DNA of 64,000 nucleotides, from contig NZ_CP070369.1 of NCBI RefSeq assembly GCF_016919705.1, forward strand, positions 62,001-126,000, given 5' to 3'. Origin of the DNA: Paracoccus methylovorus. GTDB lineage: Bacteria > Pseudomonadota > Alphaproteobacteria > Rhodobacterales > Rhodobacteraceae. Positions within the stretch are counted from its first letter, which is position 1, and every line of letters starts with the position of its first letter. This document shows positions 56,654 to 64,000 of the stretch, piece after piece. The notes beneath the pieces were generated by a model that was not told the origin of the DNA, ran no database searches, and worked only from the letters and a program-made list of their open reading frames with translations. The translations under genes and the position numbers were made by a program.

Positions 56654-56901
56654 GACGGCGCGACGGACCCTCGGCCCAGGTATTGCTGGCGCTGTGCGGC
56701 GCTGGCTTCTTGCTGTTCAACTTTCCGCTGCTGCTGATCTGGGGGCGGCCGGTCACGGTCTTTGGCCTGCCGCTGTTGCCGGTGGCGCTGTTTGCGATCT
56801 GGGCCGGGTTGATCGCGGCGCTGGCTGCGGTCAGCGCAAAGGCCGCAAGGCGGCCGCCGCCGGGCGAGTCCGGCGACCGTGGACCCGGGGAGGACGGATG
56901 A
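56650..56901 (+). CDS. small two-helix membrane protein
   Basis: 83 residues, coupled to both neighbours by ATGA overlaps (56650-56653 and 56898-56901). Two hydrophobic helices (about 10-30 and 38-60; FLLFNFPLLLIWGRPVTVFG between them) are followed by a charged proline-rich tail. Placement before an SSS-type transporter domain recalls the small DUF485/DUF4212-like partners of acetate and solute symporters. I infer it helps assemble or modulate the transporter-kinase. Confidence 0.82.
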   Translation: MRRRDGPSAQVLLALCGAGFLLFNFPLLLIWGRPVTVFGLPLLPVALFAIWAGLIAALAAVSAKAARRPPPGESGDRGPGEDG

Positions 56902-59597
56902 TCCAGCCCGGCCTCGTCCTTGCGGTTTCCTTTGGCTACCTGCTTTTGCTGGTCGCGGTGGCGGCGCATGGCGACCGCCGCGCCGGGCAGGGACGTTCGC
57001 TGATCGACAACAGCCTTGTCTATGCGCTGTCCTGGGGGGTCTATTGCTCGGCCTGGACCTATTTCGGCAGCGTGGGCCGAGCTGCCTCGGGCGGGGTCTG
57101 GTTCCTGCCGATCTATCTGGGACCGATGCTGGCCATGCTGCTGGCGTGGCTGGTGCTGCGCAAGATGGTGCGGATCGCGCGCAGCTATCGCATCACCTCG
57201 ATCGCGGATTTCATTGCCAGCCGCTATGGCAAAAGCCCGCTGCTGGCCGCGCTGGTGACGCTGATCACCGTTGTCGGCATCCTGCCCTATATCGCCTTGC
57301 AGCTAAAGGCGGTCTCGGCCGGCTATGAAGCGCTGACCGGGGGCCACGGCCAGCCGGACGCGGCATGGTGGCGCGACGGCACGCTTTACATGGCGCTGTC
57401 GCTGGCGGGTTTCGCGGTGGTTTTCGGCACCCGCCACCTTGACCTGTCCGAGCGGCACGAGGGGATGGTCGCCGCCATCGCCTTTGAATCCGCGGTCAAG
57501 CTGGGGGCCTTTCTGGTGGTTGGCATCTTTGTCACCTACGGGCTTTTCGGCGGCATGGGCGATATCTGGGCGCGTGCGCAGGCCCAGCCCGACATCGCCG
57601 GGCTGCTGCACCTTGGCGGGCAGGGGTTCGAGGGTTTTCAGGGTGCGCAATGGTTTGCGCTGACGCTTTTGTCGATGCTGTCGGTACTGCTGCTGCCGCG
57701 CCAGTTCCAGATGATGGTGGTGGAATGCGTGGACGAGCGGCATATCCTGCGTGCCTCGTGGATGTTTCCGGCCTATCTGCTGCTGATCAACATCTTTGTC
57801 CTGCCTATCGCCATCGGCGGTATGCTGATTTTTGGCGACGGCGGGGCGGGGGCGGAAAGCTATGTCCTGACGCTGCCGCTGTCGCAAGGCGTCGGGTGGC
57901 TGGCGCTGCTGGCCTATCTGGGCGGGCTTTCGGCGGCGACGGGCATGATTATCGTGGAAACCGTCGCGGTCTCGACCATGGTTTGCAACGATCTGGTGAT
58001 GCCCGCGCTTTTGCGCGGCGGGCGGTTTGCCCGCACCGGTGGCGACCTGACCCGGCTTTTGCTGAACATCCGCCGCGCCGCGATCCTGCTGGTGCTGCTG
58101 CTGGGCTATCTGTATTTCCGCGTCGCGGGCGAGGCTTATGCGCTGGTCTCGATCGGGCTCATCAGCTTTGCCGCCGTGGCGCAATTCGCGCCGGCGCTTT
58201 TGGGCGGAATGTATTGGCAGGGGGGAACGCGGGCCGGGGCGCTTGGCGGGCTGCTGGGCGGTTCGCTGGTCTGGGCCTATACCTTGATGCTGCCCTCGGT
58301 CGCCCGTTCGGGCTGGATTCCGGCGGGATTTCTGGACGGCCCCTTCGGATTTGGCCTGTTGGCGCCGCAAAGCCTTTTCGGGCTTGGGGGATTTGACGAC
58401 CTGACCCATTCGCTGTTCTGGAGCCTGCTGGTCAATATCTCGCTTTACGTGGGCCTGTCGGTGACCGGTCGCGCCTCGGCGCGCGAGGCAAGTCAGGCGC
58501 TGTTGTTCGTCGATGTGTTCCAGCGCGGGCAGGCGCAGCCGGTGTTCTGGCGCGGCCGTGCCCGGCTGGAGGATCTGCGCCGGCTGGCGGGTCGCTTTCT
58601 GGGTGCCGCGCGGGCCGAGGCGGTGTTTCGCGACCATGCGCGCGAAACCGGCACGGCGCTGGACAGTCTGACCGCCGACGCGCGGCTGGTCGACCGGGTC
58701 GAGCGCCAGATTGCCGGCGCGATCGGCACCGCCTCGGCCCGGGTGATGATCGAATCGGTGGCGCAGGAAGAGCCGCTCAGCCTGCGCGACGTGCTGGAGA
58801 TCATCGACGAGGCGTCGCAGGTGCGTACCTATGCCCACGAGTTGGAACTGGCGACGGTCGAACTGCGCGAGGCCAATGAGAAGCTGAAAAGTCTTGACCA
58901 GCTCAAGGACGACTTTATGTCCTCGGTCACGCATGAATTGCGCACGCCCCTGACCTCGATCCGGGCGCTGACGGAACTGATGCTGGACACGCCCGACGTC
59001 GAGCCGTCACAGCGCGAGGAGTTCCTGAACATCATCCTGACCGAAAGCGAAAGGCTGAGCCGGCTGGTCAATCAGGTGCTGGACCTTGCCAAGATCGAAT
59101 CCGGCATGGCCGAATGGCACAACACCGACGTGGACATGAAGGCGCTGATCGTCGCGGCCTTGCGTGCCACTGCCGAACTGTTCCGCGAGCGCGGGGCGCA
59201 GGTGGTGCTGGACCTGCCCGACCGGGTGCCGATGGTGCTGGCCGATGCCGACCGGCTGACACAGGTGCTGGTGAACCTGTTGTCGAACGCCGCGAAATTC
59301 GTCCCCGAGGGGCGCGGCCACGTCAAAGTCGCCTTGCGTGTTCAGGGGGATGAGCTGGTGGTCACGGTGCGCGACAACGGCCCCGGCGTCGCGCCTGCCG
59401 ATCAGCCCACCGTGTTCGAAAAATTCCGTCAGGGCGGCCAGGCCGGCAACCGCCCGTCCGGCACGGGGCTTGGGCTTCCGATCAGCCGGCAGATCGTTGT
59501 TAATCTGGGCGGCAGGATATGGCTGGACAGCCCGCCGGGCCAAGGCGCGTGCTTCGCCTTCAGCCTGCCGCTTCGCAATCAAGGGAGGGTCCGATGA
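56898..59597 (+). CDS. sodium/solute symporter-histidine kinase fusion (CrbS-like)
   Basis: 899 residues from ATG 56898. The first ~560 residues are an SSS-family transporter of about 13 helices (SWGVYCSAWTYFGSVG, then SITSIADFIASRYGKS in part TSIADFIASRYG). A cytoplasmic linker and coiled coil lead to a HisKA domain with SVTHELRTPLTS, phospho-acceptor His679, and a complete ATPase domain (NLLSNAAKF, DNGPGV, GTGLGLPI). CrbS-type proteins sense or carry acetate-like solutes and signal through CrbR to acs. The cognate regulator here is likely the single-domain protein that follows. No hybrid receiver domain is fused. Confidence 0.92.
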   Translation: MIQPGLVLAVSFGYLLLLVAVAAHGDRRAGQGRSLIDNSLVYALSWGVYCSAWTYFGSVGRAASGGVWFLPIYLGPMLAMLLAWLVLRKMVRIARSYRITSIADFIASRYGKSPLLAALVTLITVVGILPYIALQLKAVSAGYEALTGGHGQPDAAWWRDGTLYMALSLAGFAVVFGTRHLDLSERHEGMVAAIAFESAVKLGAFLVVGIFVTYGLFGGMGDIWARAQAQPDIAGLLHLGGQGFEGFQGAQWFALTLLSMLSVLLLPRQFQMMVVECVDERHILRASWMFPAYLLLINIFVLPIAIGGMLIFGDGGAGAESYVLTLPLSQGVGWLALLAYLGGLSAATGMIIVETVAVSTMVCNDLVMPALLRGGRFARTGGDLTRLLLNIRRAAILLVLLLGYLYFRVAGEAYALVSIGLISFAAVAQFAPALLGGMYWQGGTRAGALGGLLGGSLVWAYTLMLPSVARSGWIPAGFLDGPFGFGLLAPQSLFGLGGFDDLTHSLFWSLLVNISLYVGLSVTGRASAREASQALLFVDVFQRGQAQPVFWRGRARLEDLRRLAGRFLGAARAEAVFRDHARETGTALDSLTADARLVDRVERQIAGAIGTASARVMIESVAQEEPLSLRDVLEIIDEASQVRTYAHELELATVELREANEKLKSLDQLKDDFMSSVTHELRTPLTSIRALTELMLDTPDVEPSQREEFLNIILTESERLSRLVNQVLDLAKIESGMAEWHNTDVDMKALIVAALRATAELFRERGAQVVLDLPDRVPMVLADADRLTQVLVNLLSNAAKFVPEGRGHVKVALRVQGDELVVTVRDNGPGVAPADQPTVFEKFRQGGQAGNRPSGTGLGLPISRQIVVNLGGRIWLDSPPGQGACFAFSLPLRNQGRVR

Positions 59598-59959
59598 CAG
59601 ACAGGGTGCTGATTGCGGATGACGAGCCGAATATTGTCGTCTCGCTGTCGTTCATGCTGAAACGCGAAGGCTACGAGGTGCTGGTTGCCCCTGATGGCAC
59701 GCAGGCGCTGGCGATGATCCGCAGCGACAGGCCGCGGCTGGTGCTGCTGGATGCGGCGATGCCGGGCATGAGCGGTTTTGAAGTCTGTGAAACCGTGCGC
59801 GCCGATCCCGATCTGGCTGGCACCCGCATCCTGATGCTGACCGCCAAGGGCCGCGACACCGATATTGCCCGCGGCATGGGTGCGGGGGCGGATGCCTATG
59901 TCACGAAACCCTTTTCAACCCGCGAGTTGATCGTGCGCATTCGCGAGATGCTGGCATGA
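59594..59959 (+). CDS. single-domain response regulator
   Basis: 121 residues, receiver domain only, coupled to the kinase gene by ATGA. The acidic pair is ADDEPN, the phospho-acceptor is Asp53 in LLDAAMPG, the switch Thr is in LMLTAKG and the lysine in VTKPF. There is no DNA-binding output, unlike CrbR, which has a LuxR-type helix-turn-helix. It must therefore act through another protein, and the pseudokinase-exonuclease in the next gene (ATGA overlap) is the natural partner. Confidence 0.92.
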   Translation: MTDRVLIADDEPNIVVSLSFMLKREGYEVLVAPDGTQALAMIRSDRPRLVLLDAAMPGMSGFEVCETVRADPDLAGTRILMLTAKGRDTDIARGMGAGADAYVTKPFSTRELIVRIREMLA

Positions 59960-62094
59960 AGTTCAGCCTGCACCGCCTTATGCTTGTCGCCGTGCCGGGG
60001 TTGGCGCTGGCGATGTGGGTGCTTGGGGGGGCGGTGCTGTTTTACGCGACGCTGCCGCCAGGACAGCGCGACGGGCTGTTTTCGGCGCTTCTCCCCGCAG
60101 TTCAGGGCAGCGGTGCGATCCTGTTCGGCTGGTGGCTGGCCGGCTCGGCGCTGGCGGGCTGGCTTGCGGTCCGGCTTTATGCCCAGCACGTCCAGACCCC
60201 GGCGCGGCTGGCCGATGCGGCGCGGCTGCTGGCCGACAATGCCGCCGCCCCCCGGTTGCAGCCGACTGCGCCCGGCGCCCTTGGCGAACTGGCCGGGGCG
60301 ATCAACCGACTGGCCGACCAGCGCCAGACCTTGCAGGGCGATATGGCCCGGCTGGTGGCCGAGGCGCAGCAAAAGGTCGCGCAGGAACGCGACCAGCTTG
60401 GCGCGCTGATGGCCGAACTGCGCCAGAGCGTCATCGTGTGCAATCTCGACGGCCGGATCCTGCTTTACAACGACCATACCCGCAGCCTGTTTCAGCGCGT
60501 CCTGGGCGGACAGCAGATGGCAGGCGGGGCCGAGCTGATCGGGCTGGGCCGCTCGATCCACGGCGTCATCGACCGTGCTCTGATCGAACATGCGCGCGAG
60601 ACCGTGGACCGCCATATCGCGCGTGGCGAGGCGGCGGTGTCGGCGCAATTCGTCACCACCACGCCCTCCGGCAGCCTGCTGCATGTTGTGCTGGCCCCGG
60701 TGCGCCCGCAGGCCGGCGAGGCCCTCGCGATCAGTGGCTATGTGCTGCTGCTTGGCGATATTACCCAGGATTATGCCGGCCAGTCCCGCCGCGACCGCCG
60801 CCTGACCGAACTGACCGAGGCCAGCCGCGCCTCGCTGGCCAATATGCAGGCGGCGCTGGACATGCTGGACTATCCCGATCTGGAACCGGCCGAGCGCGAC
60901 GGCTTTCACGCCATCGTCCGCGACGAGGTGGCGGCCATGGGCCAGCGGCTGCAGACCTTGACCGAGGATGCCTCGCAAGAGATCCTGACCCGCTGGCCGT
61001 TGCAAGAGATGCTGGGTGACGACCTTCTGGCGGCAGCGGCACAGCATGTGCTGGCCCAGACCGGGCGGGTCGCCAAGGTCGTGTCCGCCGATGAAGGGCT
61101 GTGGCTGCGGGTGGACAGTTTTTCGCTGATTCAGGCGCTTGGCGCACTGGCCGGACAGTTGGCCGGGCCGCGCGGTATGCCGGCGCTGACCCTGCGCCTT
61201 GCGCCTGCCGCTACGCCGGGCTGGGCGCATCTTGATCTGGTCTGGCCGCTTGATGCCGCCGTGCCCGCTGCCGGCGCCATGGGCAATGGCGATCACGATG
61301 TCACCGCCCGCGACATCGCCGAACGCCACGGCGGCGAATTGTGGCTGGAACAGGATCGCCCGGCCGGACTGTCCTTTTTCCGCTTTCTGTTGCCGACCGC
61401 CTTGTCGGGCCCCGAGGCCGAGGCGCTGGAGGCGCGCCCCGAGTTCTATGATTTCGACCTGTTCGCGGCCAGTGATTCCAGCCGCTCTCTGGACGACCAG
61501 CCATTGGAGCGACTGACCTATACCGTCTTCGACACCGAAACGACGGGGCTGAACCCGGCACAGGGCGACGAGATCATCCAGATCGGCGCGTTGCGGATCG
61601 TGAACGGCAAGATCCTGCGCGGCGAGCGTTTCGACCAGCTTGTTGATCCCGGCCGTGAGATCCCCGAGGAATCCATCCCCTATCACGGCATTCTGCCTGA
61701 AATGGTGCAGGGCCAGCCCCGTATCGCCCAGGTGTTGCCGGCATTTCACGCCTATGCCTCGGACACGGTTCTGGTTGGCCATAACGTCGCCTTTGACATG
61801 CGCTTCCTGCAGTTGAAAGAGGCGGCGACCGGGGTGCGCTTTGACCAGCCGGTGCTGGACACGCTGCTTTTGGCCAGCATCGCGCAGCCGCACGAGCCCT
61901 CGCAGTCGCTTGAGGCCATTGCCGCGCGGCTGGGGGTCGAAATCACCCTTCGCCACAATGCCGCCAGCGACGCTCTGGTCACGGCCGAGGTGTTCATGCG
62001 GCTTTTGCCGCTGTTGCAGGCGCGCGGCATCGTCACGCTGGGGCAGGCACGGGCCGAGGCCCAGAACTCTTATTACGCGCGGCTGCGCTATTGA
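59956..62094 (+). CDS. membrane-anchored PAS/pseudokinase protein fused to a DEDDh 3'-5' exonuclease
   Basis: 712 residues. Two N-terminal helices (about 8-32 and 48-72) are followed by a HAMP-like region, coiled coil (120-155) and a PAS domain (about 150-275, VIVCNLDGRILLYNDHTRSLF). A HisKA-like stretch (275-330) has no histidine at the phospho-acceptor position (RRLTELTEASRASLANMQ), and the ATPase-like part (350-480) keeps the GNGDH...ERHGGELWL frame but lacks N- and G1-box residues. From 520 on lies a complete DnaQ/epsilon-type nuclease: Asp526, Glu528 (VFDTETTG), Asp614 (GHNVAFDMRFL), His667 and Asp672 (RHNAASDA). A dead kinase apparently carries the signal to a live nuclease. Confidence 0.9.
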   Translation: MKFSLHRLMLVAVPGLALAMWVLGGAVLFYATLPPGQRDGLFSALLPAVQGSGAILFGWWLAGSALAGWLAVRLYAQHVQTPARLADAARLLADNAAAPRLQPTAPGALGELAGAINRLADQRQTLQGDMARLVAEAQQKVAQERDQLGALMAELRQSVIVCNLDGRILLYNDHTRSLFQRVLGGQQMAGGAELIGLGRSIHGVIDRALIEHARETVDRHIARGEAAVSAQFVTTTPSGSLLHVVLAPVRPQAGEALAISGYVLLLGDITQDYAGQSRRDRRLTELTEASRASLANMQAALDMLDYPDLEPAERDGFHAIVRDEVAAMGQRLQTLTEDASQEILTRWPLQEMLGDDLLAAAAQHVLAQTGRVAKVVSADEGLWLRVDSFSLIQALGALAGQLAGPRGMPALTLRLAPAATPGWAHLDLVWPLDAAVPAAGAMGNGDHDVTARDIAERHGGELWLEQDRPAGLSFFRFLLPTALSGPEAEALEARPEFYDFDLFAASDSSRSLDDQPLERLTYTVFDTETTGLNPAQGDEIIQIGALRIVNGKILRGERFDQLVDPGREIPEESIPYHGILPEMVQGQPRIAQVLPAFHAYASDTVLVGHNVAFDMRFLQLKEAATGVRFDQPVLDTLLLASIAQPHEPSQSLEAIAARLGVEITLRHNAASDALVTAEVFMRLLPLLQARGIVTLGQARAEAQNSYYARLRY

Positions 62095-62145
62095 CCCGCG
62101 CAGGGTGGTCAACAGCCGCGCTGCTCTTTCGCCCAGATGATTGAT

Positions 62146-62180
62146 GGTCAAAATAGTTTGTAATAAAAACTATTTTGACC
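62146..62180. promoter_or_regulatory. operator: perfect 14-bp inverted repeat GGTCAAAATAGTTT / AAACTATTTTGACC
   Basis: The arms at 62146-62159 and 62167-62180 are exact reverse complements with a 7-base spacer. The site ends 13 bases before the MarR start at 62194, so it covers the promoter. An autoregulatory MarR operator is the simplest reading. The exonuclease gene ends 51 bases before it, so a hairpin effect on that transcript is also possible. Confidence 0.75.
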
Positions 62181-62193
62181 TACATATATTTTC

Positions 62194-62655
62194 ATGACGA
62201 CTCCTCCCAGATCTGCGCGCGTCCGTTTCGGGCGCTATTTCGTGACGCTTGCCCGCCAGTGGCGGCGCGCAGTCGAACATGCCCTTGCCTCGGCGGGGCT
62301 GACCGATGCCACATGGGCCCCGCTGGTGCATCTGGCGGAAGGTGGCGACGACATCAGCCAGACCGAGCTTGCCGGGCGGCTGGCGCTGGACAGTTCGACT
62401 CTGGTCAGGTTGCTGGACCTGCTGGAAGGCCGTGGTCTGGTCGAGCGCCGGCCCGACCCCGCTGATCGCCGCGCCCGCCGCATCCTGCTGACGCCCGCGG
62501 GCCGGACCGAGGTTCTACGCGTGCGCCGGATGCTGGACCGGATCGAAATGGACCTGCTGGCCGATCTGGACGAAGCCACGGTCGAGGGCATGATGCACAA
62601 CCTGTCCCGGATCGAGGCGCGCGTCGCCGCAAGACTGGCGGGCGAGCAGGGATGA
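62194..62655 (+). CDS. MarR-family regulator (SlyA-like)
   Basis: 153 residues. The winged helix is SQTELAGRLALDSSTLVRLLDLLEGRGLV (recognition helix DSSTLVRLLDLLE), with the wing RRPDPADRRARRILLT. It is coupled by ATGA to the FUSC-type exporter gene. SlyA/MarR next to such exporters is also seen for E. coli slyA-ydhIJK. It likely derepresses the exporter when an aromatic acid binds. The inverted repeat just upstream is its candidate site. Confidence 0.92.
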   Translation: MTTPPRSARVRFGRYFVTLARQWRRAVEHALASAGLTDATWAPLVHLAEGGDDISQTELAGRLALDSSTLVRLLDLLEGRGLVERRPDPADRRARRILLTPAGRTEVLRVRRMLDRIEMDLLADLDEATVEGMMHNLSRIEARVAARLAGEQG

Positions 62656-64000
62656 GCGAAGCGAGCTGGCTGCAGCGGAACGGTTTTGACAGGGCAAGGC
62701 TGCTGTTTGCCACGCGCACGGCGCTGGCCTGCTGCCTTGCGGTGGTGGTCGCCTGGGCCATGGGGCTGGAACATCCGCAATGGTCGGGCATGTCGGTCTG
62801 GGCCGCGTCCCAGACGTTGCGCGGGCAATTGCTTGAAAAGGGGTTCTTCCGTTTTGCGGGCACGCTGATCGGCACGGTCGTCGGCGTGTTTCTGGTGCTG
62901 GGCATGCAGTTGCATCCGGCGATCATGGTGGCGGGGCTTGCATTCTGGGTCGGGCTTTGCACCTGGGCCGGCAATCTTCAGCGCGGGTTGATCGCCTATG
63001 GCACGGTGCTGGCGGGCTATTCCGCCTCGATGGTGGCGCTTTTGGATACGGCGCATCCCGATCAGGTGCTGCACTTGGGGGCCGACCGGCTGGCCACGGT
63101 GCTGACCGGCGTTCTGGTCGCGACGCTGGCCGGATATTTCTTTGCCGGGCAGGGGGATGCCGCCGATCTGCGCGCCCGTATCCGCAACCTTCTGGCCGAC
63201 CTGCTGCGCCATCTGGCCGAACCGGCCGGGGGTGGCGGTGCGCTTTTGTCGCGCATGGCGGCGCTGGAGGAAAGCCTTGATCCCCACGCGGCCGGGTCGC
63301 TGCGTTCGCGGCGCGAGGTGCGGGCCTGCCGGGCGGTGCTGCTGGCCGCCCTGCCGCTGCTGTTGCGGGCCGAAGGCGCGCCCCCTTTGCCCGCACCGCT
63401 GGCGGCGCGGCTGTCCGATGCGGCCGGGGCGCGGGATCGCGGCGATATGGCCGATGCACGGCGTATCCTTGAAAACCTGCCCTTGGACGATTGCGACGAT
63501 CCGGGTCATCTGGTGCAGGGGTTGACCGGGGCGCTGCGCGACTGGGATGCGCCCGAGGCTGCCGACGGCGCGACCTCGACGGCTCCTCTCGTTGTGCTGC
63601 ACCGCGACTGGATCGGCGCGCGCGAGGCGGCTCTGCGGGCCGGCGGGGCGATGCTGCTTTTCGGCGCGATCTGGCTGGTGACGGGTTGGAGCCTTGGTCC
63701 CTTCATGCTGCTGGGCCTGTCGGTGATGATCTCGCTATTCTCGACCTTCGAAAACCCGGCCCGGATGATGCGCTATGTCGGCGCCGGGCAGGCGCTTGGC
63801 GTGATCGCCGCGATCCTGTGCCACCGGCTGCTGTGGCCTTTGGCGCAGACGGAATTGCAACAGATCCTGATGCTGGTGCCGTTCCTCATGCTGGCGCCGA
63901 TCCTGGTGGCGCATCGCCGGACCGTGCTGGGGGCCACGGATTACAGCATGATCCTGCTGCTGATGTCGCAACCGCATCTGCCGCTGCAAGAGGGGCTGTC
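62652..64000 (+). CDS. FUSC-family aromatic-acid/fusaric-acid exporter (3' end outside window)
   Basis: 449 complete codons and two bases up to the right edge, without a stop. Five to six N-terminal helices (about 20-165, with GLEHPQWSGMSVWAASQTLRG as the family opening, part shown) are followed by a cytoplasmic domain and a second helical set starting near residue 335. This is the FUSC/YdhK/AaeB layout, usually 650-700 residues in all. It would pump p-hydroxybenzoate-like acids out with a HlyD-type adaptor that should follow downstream. Coupled to MarR by ATGA. Confidence 0.92.
   Translation, partial: MSEASWLQRNGFDRARLLFATRTALACCLAVVVAWAMGLEHPQWSGMSVWAASQTLRGQLLEKGFFRFAGTLIGTVVGVFLVLGMQLHPAIMVAGLAFWVGLCTWAGNLQRGLIAYGTVLAGYSASMVALLDTAHPDQVLHLGADRLATVLTGVLVATLAGYFFAGQGDAADLRARIRNLLADLLRHLAEPAGGGGALLSRMAALEESLDPHAAGSLRSRREVRACRAVLLAALPLLLRAEGAPPLPAPLAARLSDAAGARDRGDMADARRILENLPLDDCDDPGHLVQGLTGALRDWDAPEAADGATSTAPLVVLHRDWIGAREAALRAGGAMLLFGAIWLVTGWSLGPFMLLGLSVMISLFSTFENPARMMRYVGAGQALGVIAAILCHRLLWPLAQTELQQILMLVPFLMLAPILVAHRRTVLGATDYSMILLLMSQPHLPLQEGL

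Noticed and set aside
59896..62151. A 751-residue open frame on the minus strand
   Set aside because: It mirrors the exonuclease fusion gene in a GC-rich region; long antisense frames are expected at this base composition and it has no motifs.

Overview
The window is a 64 kb piece of a GC-rich alphaproteobacterial chromosome, most likely Rhodobacterales and Paracoccus-like. This rests on codon use, on a qoxABCD-type quinol oxidase followed by a SURF1 gene and preceded by a perfect FNR box, on a class I PHA synthase, on a GAAC-N7-GAAC LexA box of the alphaproteobacterial type, and on a CCCCCGG-rich palindrome of a kind I associate with this order. I saw no rRNA, tRNA, CRISPR array or intact insertion sequence. 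Genes are packed into operons with many 4-bp ATGA overlaps.

Layout. (1) 1-8766: a catabolic/uptake cluster with a divergent FAD-dependent dehydrogenase (runs off the left edge), an NAD-dependent epimerase-like protein, a branched-chain-amino-acid-type ABC importer whose permease and two ATPases are fused in one 835-residue protein, a shikimate-dehydrogenase-like protein with altered substrate residues, and an SDR. (2) 9102-20427: a surface-polysaccharide region with three glycosyltransferase genes (one a GT2-GT4 fusion), UDP-galactopyranose mutase, three sulfotransferase-like genes and two unrecognised proteins. Several of its genes are clearly AT-richer than the surroundings. (3) 20449-24044: a cecR-ybhGFR-like drug/solute export operon with a palindromic operator. 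(4) 24124-26358: a LysR regulator divergent from a cystathionine gamma-synthase/lyase-family enzyme. (5) 26374-41074: an aerobic 2-aminobenzoate (anthranilate) CoA pathway with CoA ligase, fused 2-aminobenzoyl-CoA monooxygenase/reductase, beta-oxidation-type enzymes, thioesterase, RidA-like protein and MarR regulator, then a complete five-gene ABC importer and a kynurenine-formamidase-like hydrolase that links it to tryptophan breakdown.

(6) 41087-43283: MarR regulator and divergent DHA2-type MFS exporter sharing an operator. (7) 43310-43597: a small two-repeat protein under a LexA-box promoter. (8) 43679-48281: PHA synthase and a P2-type cation ATPase behind an FNR-like box. (9) 48480-53412: heme-copper quinol oxidase operon with surf1. 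(10) 53636-54961: MHS-type MFS symporter. (11) 55205-62094: a tightly coupled five-gene operon of CBS/nucleotidyltransferase protein, small membrane protein, SSS-transporter/histidine kinase, single-domain response regulator, and a membrane pseudokinase fused to an intact DEDDh exonuclease. (12) 62194-64000: MarR regulator with a perfect 14-bp inverted-repeat operator and a FUSC-type aromatic-acid exporter that runs off the right edge.

The items most worth a second look are the sensor-nuclease operon (11), the SOS-controlled repeat protein (7), the sulfated/galactofuranose polysaccharide region (2), and the unassigned catabolic cluster (1).
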